A stretch of 64,000 nucleotides of DNA, from the NCBI RefSeq assembly GCF_019703515.2, contig NC_059374.1:16032245-16096244 (forward strand), read 5' to 3'. The position numbers were made by a program, and so were the translations under genes. The stretch is from Myxocyprinus asiaticus (taxonomy: Eukaryota; Chordata; Actinopteri; Cypriniformes; Catostomidae). Numbering within the stretch: the stretch's first letter is position 1; every line of letters starts with the position of its first letter. A model generated the notes under the pieces. The model made no database searches, was not told the DNA's origin, and saw only the letters and a list, made by a program, of their open reading frames with translations. Shown piece by piece: positions 1 through 11,079 of the stretch.

Positions 1-610
1 ACACTTTTTATTGTCATGTACAATAAACATTTTATATAACATTCACTTAAAAACAAACACTTTATTAAACTGAAAAAAATAAAAAAGTATCAAAATGTGT
101 CATGCATTTGGAGCATCTGCTGCCATCTGCTGGGAAAAAAATACATTTAAATGAAATTACAATTATAACCAGTAGATGGCTGCAGCAATCCACGCATGCT
201 ACCTGGTCAATGTGGAACAATGATGTAACAAAGCTAAATTCTATATTAAGTTATGAATTTGGATACATATTTAGATATTATCAAAGACTATTATTTGTCA
301 AAGTTTAGAATTGTTTTTTATGTTTGCAGTCAAAGAGGAAGCATTTTGTCACAAACCATTTATTTTGCAACCATGAAAATTAAATTCAAATTCAGTCAGT
401 GAAGTAAATGAAGCATACAAATTGCAAGATAACGAACAACAAGACAATGAACAAAAATATAATGTACAGCAATTAACAAACTATTCATAAAAAAAAACAG
501 TATTAAACAGTGAAAAAGGAGAATAACATCTTGTTTGTAATAAGGTCTTACAATACATAATAAAGTCTTGAAAATCACACAGACTCACAGAATCTATTTA
601 GCATTTTTTA
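1..610. other. AT-rich noncoding DNA, nothing recognised
   Basis: Only short reading frames without recognisable motifs. I see no repeat end, RNA gene or exon signal here. Confidence 0.6.
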
Positions 611-666
611 TGTGTGTGTGTGTATAAGTGAGTGAGTGAGTGTGTGTGTGTGAGAGAGAGAGAGAG
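611..666. repeat. Compound microsatellite
   Basis: Runs of TG, then AGTG units, TG again and finally GA units are directly visible. This is simple-sequence DNA with no coding value. Confidence 0.95.
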
Positions 667-2423
667 TTAAAGTGTGAAATGAAAGAAGAAATTAGAGGGG
701 TCAAAGACATATTGATCTTTATGTTATGTTCACAGATCCATGCACATTAAATCATGTAAAATTAATCATTACTGTAGTTCTAATATTATTCTACTGATAA
801 ATGGTTTTGTGAATGCTATTGTGCATTGCCTTATTAAATATAATGCATCCCTCCTCACTCTGTTTATGAGCTTGAGATAATTGGACTATTGTGTGAAATC
901 TAATTAGAACGTTAATTGGTAAAGGGGGTCCATATAGATAGGCTTTGCATTAAAATGCATATTACCCTGATGACTTGCACAGACTAATTTTATCAGCCCT
1001 GCACAAGTTCAAATCCTGTTCCAGTTTTATCGGAAATGTTTCTCAGATATGTCTGGCTTCCTCTTTCCTCATTGGTATGGATTCTTGCACTCTTCTACAG
1101 CTGCAGTTCACTTTATCTCTCTCTGACTATCCCCTCCTCCATGTTATAGGGTTATTTTTATTTTTTATTTTTTTCTAAATGGTGCCCTGTGTCATTTTGC
1201 AACAAGAAGTGCTGATCATCACCAAATCCCTGGGTACCATGATCTTGGTCGCAGTACTGCACTGAGCAGCAGGTACTGTGTTGGTTAGGCACTAATTACA
1301 GGCCTTTTAATAACTGTAAAGAGACCTCTCATCTCAGTTTCAAAACAACCAGGACGCCCATGGTATTTCAAGAATGATAGCCTATATTTAAATATACCTA
1401 GCAGTTGCTGACAAGCTAATTAAAGGAATTTGGAAAGGTGAGAGGCGTGCATGTGTGTTTGTATCTGTTCTCATATATGAATGTAGACATAGGCTAGTTT
1501 CAACTTTATGGATGTTTGCACATTAACGTTTGCAGAGACTGCTGTGCCATATTTTTTATTAAAAAAATATCCTGGGCTATTATTGTTGTATCATCTGTTT
1601 CATATGTACCTGTCCCTAAATGGCATGTGAAAACAATACAATACAAACAATACGGACTGTGATTGATTGCTTTATATATTGTTTAGATGGTCACGTCATG
1701 TCTACATGTGAAGAATAAACTACAAAATGAACCAAGCTTTATGCAATGAGTAAAAGGTCTGGCTATGCATGGCCAGACACGGGCTACATGTGTATGTTTA
1801 TGTGTATGTTTGTTTACTCATTTTTGTTTTTTTTGTTTTTTTTATACATTTGCCCCTTAAATGTTTGCATGAATACATGTGTGTGCTCCCCAGTTTAAAG
1901 AAAAAAGAAGAAAACTCACTAATGTGTGAAAAACTACTTCCAGTCAAGTATAATCTAGGGTACCTTGAAAACCATCACCCCATGTGCATAAGTGCATGGC
2001 ACAAGGCTAGCTAGGGGGGAGGCAAATCATACCAATCATGTGATAAATGAAATTTCCAAAAGTTTACAAAAGTTTATCTACCTTCTTCCAATCTTTTCAT
2101 CAGTAGATGGATAATACAGTGGCTTCATTAGCCAAGCGTCCTGCTGTGTAGAGGCTGCTACGAGTGTTTTTCCATAGCTTATAGGTGTTGTGTGAAAGTG
2201 TACCTCAGAGAATAGAGCAAGACATGTAGTGCATCCTACTTTAATGGCATTAACCCTTTAATAATGAGGGCAGAAAAGCTTAATCGCCAAAGTTCTTAGC
2301 ATCCTCATTATTTATTTATCTATTTTTTATCTATTATTTATTCTTTTGGCTATGTAGCTAATCTGAAACCCGCCATGCTTTAGACAGCCATAGTAAATTT
2401 TGGTAGAACTCATTTTTATGTAT
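667..2423. other. Unique noncoding stretch, possible conserved regulatory DNA
   Basis: No gene, repeat terminus or transposase motif was seen. Around 880-1020 there are homeodomain-type TAATTAG and TTAATTGG cores beside an octamer-like GCATTAAAATGCATATTA block, a texture often seen in conserved noncoding elements. That reading is inference only. Confidence 0.35.
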
Positions 2424-2790
2424 ATTTTATAATGGCTGTCAATTAAACGCATTAATTCAGTGTGATTCATTATATAAAAATAACACGTAAAACAATTTAA
2501 CTCAATTAATCATGCCCTCTAACCATAAAAAATAATTTTCCTACCATCAGAGCAATTCAAGCTTCAAGTACCACCTTCATTTTTTTGCGAGTTCCAGTCA
2601 GTAGGGGGCAATTAGCGCAACTCCAGCCGTACAGGCAACAAACTACACTTACCAACAGCAGACAGCACAAGATGAGGACATGCAGGGGTCTTTCATACCT
2701 CAAACGTGAATTTAATTACACTGTTCCTTTTTTAAATGCACGGTGGCTTCAAAATTATTGTCTGAGGTATGAAAGTGTGTAATTTATGTT
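2424..2790 (+). mobile_element. Partial hAT-like nonautonomous element
   Basis: It begins GGCTGTCAATTAAACGCATT and runs through AT-rich sequence to a GACAGCACAAGATGAGGACA block. The same order of blocks occurs at 32445-32700, so this is a second copy of the element that hosts the DIRS insertion further along. The CTGTCA-type terminus resembles hAT-derived teleost repeats. The far end is not identified. Confidence 0.6.
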
Positions 2791-3189
2791 GTAGAACAAA
2801 ACATCCAAGTATCGTCAAGTAATGTTTACCACAGACCTTATTTTTCTCATAAGTTCAAAAACCCCCTTATAAAAACCCATTGGAAAATCCAGAGGGAACC
2901 CATGGTGAATTAAACTTCTGGGCTCGCCTACAAATTGACGTCAAGGATGAACGGCTCTATAACTTTACAACTGTTTGAAAGTGAGCTAACATGTAGTATT
3001 AGATACCAGCAAAACTACGTACAAATTAGTTAACCTTTGACAACGATTTAGTCCTAAGATATAGTAATTTAGGTGTACCTACATTCATAAATCAAAGAAG
3101 AATTATATCTTACCATTATTGTGATGTGAAAATGAGGATGCACTTTGCCAGTGTTTGTAAATACCTTCAGAAAACAGCATGAGGCGCAC

Positions 3190-3602
3190 TCGGACGGGTT
3201 TTGATTTTTCAGATATAAAAAAATCTAACATGGTTTATTTCTGAAAACTGGGACTGCTCAAACATTAAATACCGTATTGAGCATCAAGCGCGGTATGTGT
3301 GTATGAAATATGACCAGACAGAGAGCACAGCGGCACCTCCCGTTCATTCTGAAGCATGCAGCGCAAGCAGACTGTATATTATTTAATAAAATGACATCCT
3401 TCTGCTGTTCAGTGGCCATATCGAGATTTTAATTTGATGAATTGTAAAAGTTTCATTTTTTTCCATCTTAAAAATGTCACTGTATAGTACTGGAGTATAG
3501 TACCAAAATTAGCAACAAGATGATATTGTACTGTTGTAAAATTGTTGGTATTTCATTAGTTATTGGTTATTATTCGTTAGTACCAGTATACCACGCAACC
3601 CT
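3190..3602. mobile_element. Probable hAT-type repeat end
   Basis: The stretch ends in CCAGTATACCACGCAACCCT. A very similar end, GGTATACTGCTGCAACCCTA, occurs at 19598-19617. The shared terminus suggests the right end of one dispersed DNA element. The left boundary is a guess and no target duplication was found. Confidence 0.35.
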
Positions 3603-4670
3603 AGTCTCTTATACATATACTGTATATATGTTTTATTCCTTGTTATTTATGTAAATGATAATTTATGAGAAACTTCAAAACATGAACTTAAATGTGAAGA
3701 AATATTATTGTCATACAGTAGGTTTCTCTTCACAAGTGTGCCATTTTTACAGAGTGGATATGCCACATATTTGATATGCTGCACATAAAAGTATGGTGCT
3801 ACAGTTTATGTCACCAGTACAGCATGTAACCAGTTTAGGTACACTGAAAGCATGTAAATCAATAACAACTAATGCAATGGCACAGGAAACCTTGCAATCC
3901 CAAAGACTGCAACAGAAAACACATTTTCCTGCAACCCTTCTTCCTCTCTTTTTCCCTGTATTTGTGTGATCTAATCAAAGACAGAAAGAGAAGATGCTTT
4001 CCAGGTTGTGCCCCCTTCTTCCCCTCCGTTCTTTAGAGAATATCAAAAATGTCTTGTGTTTGTATGTTTCTTTGCTCAATGCCACAGAGAAAACTTCTTT
4101 TTTCCAGTGACCTAGATTCCAGTGAGCAACTCTGCTTGGCAATGCCAGGGACCATCACTGATACTGGCCAAACATACAGAGTATATGCCATGGTTTATTT
4201 ATCACATTCATTATGAATGAGCGTGCCATGTGCTTTATTGGTCATAGGTATGGCATTATTTGGTAAGGGTGTCTATAAAAATGCAAAGTGACTCCTAGAA
4301 GGGGATGTTTTATGTTATATATAACTGTTTTATCTGAAATTCTGTGGCTTGTTTTAGTCGTAGGTTACATTGTTGGCTACTGGCTAATATTACGAAGCTC
4401 AATATTATTAGCATTAGAATTTGCATAGTTGGACTGAAGCATATGGTGGGAGCGCTCAAAGCTCTTTGCTTTCATCAATTCTCTCTGAGTTAAGAGAAAT
4501 ACACCTTCAGATTGTCATGCGCACCAAGGCCTACAGCTTTTATTCCTGGTGGGTAATCAAAATGTGCTTGGACAGGATAATAGATTTTTTATGCTGACTT
4601 TTTTTAAAGAGTTTTTCCACCCCTTATTAAACATTTTATTAACAGTATTTTGAAAAAAATAAATAAATAA
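3603..4670. other. Noncoding DNA without recognised features
   Basis: No coding or repeat motif was recognised. The part at 4130-4500 is less AT-rich than its surroundings and looks single-copy. Confidence 0.5.
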
Positions 4671-4734
4671 AGGTGTACAGGAGTACCTAATAAAGTGCTC
4701 AGCGAGTGTATAATATGTATATATAATGCTAATT

Positions 4735-4760
<26 letters not shown>
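4671..4760 (+). mobile_element. Right-end fragment of a TIR element plus (AT)n
   Basis: The block GTACCTAATAAAGTGCTCAG followed by a TATGTATATATAATGCTAAT flank and (AT)n is repeated almost exactly at 5291-5404. This is a duplicated right end of the element at 4791-5318, including the DNA next to it. Confidence 0.75.
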
Positions 4761-4767
<7 letters not shown>

Positions 4768-4790
4768 TACATACACACAGTATATATAAA

Positions 4791-5318
4791 TATACACTCA
4801 CTGAGCACTTTATTAGGAAAACTATGGCCCTAATAAAGGGCCCGACGTGGTCTGCTGTTGTAGCCCATCTGCTTCAATATTCAACATGTGCATTCTGAGA
4901 TGCTATTCTGCTCACTACAATTGTACAGAGTGGTTATCTGAGTTACCGTAGTCTTTCTGTCATTTCGAACCAGTTTGGCCATTCTCTGTTGACCTCTCTC
5001 ATCAACAAGGCATTTCTGTCTGCAGAACTGCTGCTCACTGGATGTTTTTATGTTTTTGGCTCATTCCGAGTAAACTCTAGAGACTGTTGTGCGTGACAAT
5101 AACAGGAGATCAGCAGTTACATAAATACTCAAACCAGCCCGTCTGGCACCAAAATCACAGTTTTACCCATTCTGATGGCTGATTTGAATATTAACTGAAG
5201 CTCCTGACCCGTATCTGCGTGATTTTATGCATTGCACTGCCACACAATTGGCTGATTAGGTAATCGCATGAATAAGTAGGTGTACAGGAGTACCTAATAA
5301 AGTGCTCAGTGAGTATAT
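4791..5318 (+). mobile_element. Nonautonomous DNA transposon with inverted ends
   Basis: The left end CACTCACTGAGCACTTTATT is matched in reverse complement by the right end AATAAAGTGCTCAGTGAGTA, giving terminal inverted repeats of about 25 bp around 528 bp. There is no transposase. This is a very common teleost repeat type; a further internal fragment lies at 52333-52525. Both ends abut AT-microsatellite DNA, which hides any TA target duplication. Confidence 0.8.
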
Positions 5319-5336
5319 AATATGTATATATAATGC

Positions 5337-5341
<5 letters not shown>

Positions 5342-5404
<63 letters not shown>
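5342..5404. repeat. (AT)n microsatellite
   Basis: About 30 uninterrupted TA units lie between the TIR element and a Tc1/mariner end. Confidence 0.97.
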
Positions 5405-5407
<3 letters not shown>

Positions 5408-5930
5408 TTGCAATCAAAATTATTCAACCCCCCAAGACAGTAAGGATATACAAAGGTAAGCTTTTCTGATGACCCAGAATTTTTAAACTTTACATCTATA
5501 TCAGTTGAGTGACACATTCAGTCATAATGTGAATATATAACCTAATATTTCTAAATAGCAGGATTTTTTCAAAATGCTGCCATGTCATAATTATTCAACC
5601 CCTATTGCATGTAGCTGTTTCTTAAATATGTAAGGCTACACAAGTAATTGTTTTAAAACAAAATTAAGTCATCAATCTGCAATGGAACTTATTTAAGTTT
5701 TAAATTTTAAGCTTAACGTTGTAAGAAAAAAAATATTTCTATGCAAAAAAAATGCAATTAAAAATAAGCTGTCTCAAAAGCTAATAGAGGAGATTACTTC
5801 ATTACCCAAGAAAGGTCATGCCTAAAAGTACACTTCCAAGGCACATCAATATTCCAATAGACAATGTTGGCAGCACCATTCATACATTTTTTAAATATAG
5901 TACAACAGCAACCTTCTTGGGGTGTGGAAG
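5405..5930 (+). mobile_element. Tc1/mariner-like fragment (left part)
   Basis: It starts with TACAGTTGCAATCAAAATTA, a Tc1/mariner-style terminal sequence directly following a TA tract. It runs about 500 bp and stops where the hAT MITE at 5934 begins. No transposase frame longer than a few codons survives and no right terminus is seen. Confidence 0.65.
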
Positions 5931-5933
5931 AAA

Positions 5934-6756
5934 CAGTGTTGGGGAGTAACGGAATACATGTAACGGGAACACGTATTTAAAATACAAAATATAAGTAACT
6001 GTATTCCTCTACAGTTACAATTTAAATCATTGGTATTTAGAATACAGTTACATTCAAAATGTATTTTGATTACTGAAGAGATTACTTTACATTTTATTGT
6101 CATTTGTTTCATTTAATATTTAGTCCTTTCAGATGGAAAACATTTATACATATAAATGATGCGATCCAAAGTGCATTTGAACAGCGGTGAAACACTTTCT
6201 TATGATGTGTTACATTCATACGAGCAGACAGAGAAGTAAGTTTGGAGCATAAGAAATAGAAATAAACCTTTATGCTAAGCTAAAATGCTATTTCTAGCCA
6301 TTTTACATGCACATGTTACCAGGCACGATCATAATTTTTATCAAGAAAATTCATGTTTGATAATAATTTCTTTTTTTCAAGTAAGACCTTTGATATTAGG
6401 GCAAAAGTCGTATATTTTTGATCATATTTTTTTTTTAATTGTTTTCCTGTAAAAATATAAAAAAAATCCTTAAAACAAGATCAATTTGATTTATCTTGTT
6501 TTAGAAACAACACTGCATAAGATATTTAGGTTTTTCATAGAATGTATTTTTAAAGTATATTTTGTCTTACTGTACTGGCAGAGTTTTTATAGTCAAAACA
6601 AGTGCAAAAATCTACCAGTGCTGAAGTAATACAAAGTATTTAGAATATGTTACTGACCTTGAGTAATCTAATGGAATACGTTACAAATTACATTTTACAG
6701 CATGTATTCTGTAATCTGTAGTGGAATACATTTCAAAAGTAACCCTCCCAACCCTG
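5934..6756 (+). mobile_element. hAT-type MITE, copy 1 of 3
   Basis: The ends CAGTGTTGGGGAGTAACG and CCCTCCCAACCCTG are inverted repeats shared with copies at 23598-24461 and 62506-63319. The roughly 820-bp body encodes no transposase; short frames in it recur in all three copies and are only shadows of the repeat. Unlike the other two copies, the flanking 8-mers (GGAAGAAA and TACATTCT) do not match, so one side has been lost or rearranged. Confidence 0.85.
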
Positions 6757-6765
6757 TACATTCTG

Positions 6766-7190
6766 TATATATACACTTCCAAAAGTTTGGGACAATGTAC
6801 AGATTGTGCTGTTTCGTAAGGAAATTTGTACTTTAGTTCACCAAAGTGGCATTCAACTGATCACAAAGTATAGTCAGGACATCACTATTTGAAAAAAAGT
6901 CATTTTTGATCAAATCTAGACAGGCCCCATTTCCAGCAGCCATCACTCCAACACCTTATCCTTGAGTAATCATGCTAAATTGCTAATTTGGTACTAGAAA
7001 TCACTTGCCATTATATCAAACACAGCTGAAAGCTATTTGGTTCGTTAAATGAAGCTTAACATTGTCTTTGTGTTTGTTTTTGAGTTACCACAGTATGCAA
7101 TAGACTGATATTTAGCTATTCTAACTCTTCAAAATTAGACTATATGGTCATATTTCCGCATTATTATTTGCATTAAGCATTGTTTTTCCC
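6766..7190 (+). mobile_element. Tc1/mariner-like end fragment
   Basis: The start, ATACACTTCCAAAAGTTTGG, is the kind of terminus used by fish Tc1-like elements. No transposase motif survives in about 420 bp. Confidence 0.5.
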
Positions 7191-7199
7191 CTACTGTCC

Positions 7200-7244
7200 A
7201 TGTCCCAAATAAAACAGACCCACCAGTTGAGAACCACTACACAA
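7200..7244 (-). mobile_element. hAT end fragment
   Basis: CCACCAGTTGAGAACCACTA is the reverse complement of a hAT terminal sequence that recurs near 19347-19366. Only the terminal few tens of bases can be recognised. Confidence 0.45.
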
Positions 7245-8390
7245 GACTCTACAGTGTACATATGAAGAGAATACATTTATAGCTTACTACTCCTAGTTTT
7301 TAAGCAATAAAGTCACTTTGCCTGGTGCTGATCCCAACATTACTATTGCAACAAGTGTAGATGTGCTTGAAACTAATCAAACTGACTGAACACAGATCTG
7401 ATTTCATCACTTGTAAAAAAATAAATAAATAAATAAATAAATAAAAAAGTGTGGACAGTCCTGAAGATTGGAAACAAAACAACAAATTGGCATTGTCTGC
7501 AATGTGTACACAGTGATTCCTCTCAATAAAATCTCTCAAGAACTGCTAAATCCTCCCTCAAATGTGTCATCACTGGGAGCATTCAATCATAAAAGCTAGA
7601 ATTAAAATCATAAGATGTCAGATGCACAATATTCTTAAATGGGATTACACTTGGAGAGAAAGGCACAGAAAACATAATTTTTGTTATTCAAATATCCAAT
7701 TTATTTTGTTGTGAGACTGCCACTGCTTATTACACATGGATGCATAAAAAGGGCAAACTCCACTGGCATGTTGGAACTAGGATGTTATTGGAGATGGCAA
7801 CAGATTCTTGGCTGACTTGAGGAGACACTAATTACTTGCTTTGTATTGTAAAATGGCTGCCAACTGAATTGTGCTGATGGTGTGTGGATGTGTTCTCCAT
7901 CCCCTGTGGTTGTCTGCAGATATGTTCTGCAATAAAAATGTGGGTTTCGTCAGATCTTTATGTGCATAATGGTCCAACATATTGGAAAATATGTTCTGAA
8001 AAAGATTTAAGGAAAAATATCTACCTACGCCTACACCTACTAATTACAACTGATATACAGTAGGTTTAAGTAAACCTTTAAATAGAGGTTTATTAATAAT
8101 CACAATGGAAAGGAAATAAAGATAATGGGCATAGGCTTTACCATGAGATCAATCAGTTATTCTGGCTAAAATTTACTGACTCGTATATTTATACACTGAA
8201 CAAAAACATCCAAGTGCTGACAATGCCAGATGTATAGAGTTAAGTTAATCAAGTTATCAAATTATGTAAAATATTTATTGGAGCTCTTAAATTGGTCTTC
8301 AAAACAATAAACATTTATCTGACATTATCTGCACATAACCTAATTAATATTCATGAATTTCGCCACTTCGTGGCCATGTGTCGGCCATGA
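7245..8390. other. Noncoding DNA with a short (AAAT)n run
   Basis: Holds (AAAT)n at about 7420-7446 and one copy of a dispersed repeat (7780-7930, listed separately). Nothing else is recognised. Confidence 0.5.
7780..7930 (+). repeat. Dispersed repeat R3, copy 1
   Basis: The order of blocks GGCAACAGATT, GTATTGTAAAATGGC, GCCAACTGAATTGTG and TCCCCTGTGG parallels 25285-25405 with small gaps. This marks an unclassified interspersed repeat present at least twice in the window. Confidence 0.5.
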
Positions 8391-8394
8391 TCAT

Positions 8395-8600
8395 GGGCCC
8401 TATTTTAAGAGTGCTACATACTTAAAATACGCAGCACTATGTGTCAGCTAAGTCAGCATGTATGGCCATGAAGTTTTGGTATTTTCGTGGAAGCCTGCGG
8501 CTAGTCTAGGCACAAGTGGGTTGGCAAAATTGTGTGTGCAAGGCACTAATGGGCTGGGTCAAGTGTAATTTAAGTTGGATAATTTGGATTTGGATAAATT
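8395..8600 (+). mobile_element. Possible PIF-Harbinger-type MITE left end
   Basis: GGGCCCTATTTTAAGAGTGC resembles the GGGCCCTAT termini of a common teleost Harbinger-like repeat. The opposite end was not found, so the extent is uncertain. Confidence 0.35.
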
Positions 8601-9189
8601 AAAATTTTCTCTGACTATTGCACCATCGTTTTTCTCTGACTATTCAGTGTCCAATAATATATTACATTCTCTTGCACTGTCTGCATTCAGTAACATATTA
8701 CATTCTGTCAATGTCGATACAAATGAAGACAGCCTATTTATAAGAATATGGTAGTGTAAATGGGCTGTTTGCAATGCATTAGAAGAATAGCAATATGGAC
8801 AATTTGTGTTTTAAATGTTTTGCATAATAACTACGTCCTTGCTCTAAACTCTTTCTCATTGTGTCTGCCATTGTTGCAGTACTGTATTGTTGGTTGCGCT
8901 GCTGCAGACCGCAATGCATTGCAAATTTCCTTTATAAATACTGCCTCTCTGGGACTGTTTGCTCTCGCTCTGCTATCCCGTTACAGGATGCTTGAAACAT
9001 GCTTTGCTGCTCTCCCATTGTTCACTGTTTTGTAATGTATGGCTAATAGTTGTTTCTCTGTTTTATGTTTAATTTCTGTTCAACAACCGTGAGCTTTAGA
9101 ATGGTGCTAAACAAAATAAATGCATTATTATTAATATTATGAATCATATTAATCATATTATTCATAATCATATCTGGTATTAAAAGTGA

Positions 9190-9790
9190 TTGCTAGGTCT
9201 TTGATATCATCTGCTGGTGGAATTCCCAAACTGCAAATGCAGGAACTGAGTTTAGACTTTGCTCAGAGAATAGAAGTGACAGGAGGTCAAAAGTTCTGAA
9301 AACCACTCTGTGCCTACCAAAAGCACAGCACTGCCCCAAGTGGCTGAAGCTAGAAATGATGTTCATGTCCACAGGGTGGCGACAAAAGCTAGTTGTATTT
9401 CTTGTTGTAAATGATGTAACAGTCAACAGGAATTTTACTAACTCAACACCCAAAGCCCATCCCTAAACCTAACCGTCAGAGAAGTAAAAATTAAGCAAAA
9501 CTACAACCCTTCAAATTGCACTCATCATTTTTATGTGAACAAGATTATTTCCTGGTTTCCACGGGACAAGAAGCTGTGTCTTACGCTGAGTTCGGAATTG
9601 CATACTACCATACTATTTTTACTATTTCTGCCAAGGCAGAAATAATATAAGTAGTATGGGTAGTATGCAATTCCAAACTCAGCTTTAGTCAGTAGTGCAG
9701 CAAGAAAAAGTTAACACATTTTATTTAATGCAAAAATGACTGATGGGAGATGTTGCTTGTCAATAATTTGACAGAATTCAATTTTAGGGT
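9190..9790 (+). repeat. Dispersed repeat R1, copy 1
   Basis: Blocks here recur in the same order at 15000-15490: the CAGCACTGCCC block, a TAACTCAC/TAACTCAAC block, CCCTAAACCTAACCGTCAG, the TTCCTGGTTTC block and ATGCAAAAATG.CTGATGGGAG. It is an unclassified dispersed repeat; a third, inverted piece lies near 56370-56570. A perfect-looking hairpin element interrupts it at 9585. Confidence 0.6.
9585..9683. mobile_element. Short palindromic MITE or hairpin
   Basis: The 99 bp fold back on themselves: the left arm begins GCTGAGTTCGGAATTGCATA and the right arm ends TATGCAATTCCAAACTCAGC, meeting at GCCAAGGC. Only a few mismatches are visible. It sits inside dispersed repeat R1, whose other copy lacks it, consistent with insertion of a miniature foldback element. 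Confidence 0.75.
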
Positions 9791-9822
9791 GCATTAATGA
9801 CCTCTACGTACAAGTCTCTCCA

Positions 9823-10182
9823 TTGTCAGTGCCCTCTACAAGAGTAATAATCTCTGGTGTTCCACTGTTTATCCCCAACGAACTGATAGAGCAGGAACTG
9901 TGTCGATTTGGCAAATTTGCAAGTGGGTTTAGGTCGGTGACTCTTGGTTGTAGAGACTCGTGTTTGAAACAACCTCACAAGTGTTTATGTTTTTGGACTC
10001 TCCGACACAGTCACTGGATGTATCATTTAAGATCAAGCATGGGGGTGGCTATTATACTGTGTATGCTAGTTCATGAGCCAGATGGAGTTGAGCCCACAGG
10101 TCGCCGCATTACACTGCCTATAGTAGATACCGCTACTGAAAGTAAACAGAGGTGCGCTGCTGAAGGGGGCGGGCTATTTTAG
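9823..10182 (+). pseudogene. L1-Tx1 ORF1 N-terminal remnant
   Basis: Translates to a frame containing TRVIISGVPLFIPNE and ELCRFGKFASGF, which match the conserved start of Tx1-clade ORF1 proteins, the RNA-binding proteins that package the element RNA. After about residue 50 the frame degenerates and the CCHC zinc knuckles expected further on are not visible. The chosen start is simply the first Met in frame; family members usually begin upstream, so the frame may extend left. Confidence 0.65.
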
Positions 10183-10247
10183 CGTCAGGTAGCCAGTATT
10201 CTTCTCACAGTGAACGAGCGCAGAGTGAATCTAATGAACAGTCGGCG

Positions 10248-10754
10248 ATGAATGGTAATGTTGAAAACTCAGAACAGGCTGATGATTTTGTGGAGCAGCC
10301 AGTTCCTGTTGATGCAGCCATGTTGTCTTCAAAAGATGGTGATAGTGCAGGAATAAGTACAGTTTTACTTGAATCTGCAGGCAAAAATGTACATAATGAG
10401 CAAAGTGAAGGTTCATTTGCAGCTAGTGAAAATGATTTGAATGTCATGTTAAATGTCAGTAGTCAGGTGGAAAGTGAAGCTGAGGACATGGACCAGGATG
10501 AGTCAGATGGCGATGGTTCTTGTTTTGATGGGCCAAACAAGATTAAAGACTTGTATTCTCTGGAGGTTATTCTGGGCACGGATTGGAATTTCACTGTTGA
10601 TTTTAATTTGGATAGGCTCAGTGAGGTGCCACACTTACAATCTAGCATCAACTTGAAGAGGCTGTTAGCTCGTTTTGATTTAATAGATGCATGGAGGGTC
10701 AAGTATCCAACTGTGACGCAATATATATGGTTTAGGGTGACGGGGGTAGAGTAA
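10248..10754 (+). pseudogene. ORF1 tail fused to endonuclease end (L1-Tx1)
   Basis: One 168-codon frame joins two unrelated parts. Residues 1 to about 95 are acidic and low complexity, as in ORF1 tails. From about residue 100 it reads like the last part of the L1 apurinic endonuclease: DWNFTVDFNLDRLSEVPHLQ and AWRRVKYPT-like text, seen here as DAWRVKYPTVTQYIW. The frame then shifts by one base near 10745 and continues as SAARLDRIYLSQ into 10757-11030. The fusion is best explained by an internal deletion that removed the ORF1 stop, the spacer and the endonuclease catalytic start. It looks intact but is a relic. Confidence 0.7.
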
Positions 10755-11079
10755 GCGCAGCTAGATTAGATAGAATATATCTGTCACAGGGACTCTGAAA
10801 GACTAAAATTAGTTAATAGTGCTATTAGGCCTGTTGGTTTTTCTTACCATCATCTCACTAAAGTGCTTCTGTATCTGACACAATGATTTAGTAAATCCTA
10901 CTGGCATTTTAACAATAAACTGCTCCAAGTTTAAGATTTCTGCCAGAGTTTTGAGATTTTCTGGGAGAAGTGGAAAAATAAAAAGAGAACTTTTTAGTCT
11001 TTAAGCCAGTTGTGGAAGGTCGGGAAATCTCATGAGTTTTTTTTTTTTTTTTTTTTTTTTTTTGTCAACAATATACCTC

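Noticed and set aside
5191..5517. A 108-codon frame on the minus strand
   Set aside because: Most of it is an isoleucine-tyrosine run translated from (AT)n.
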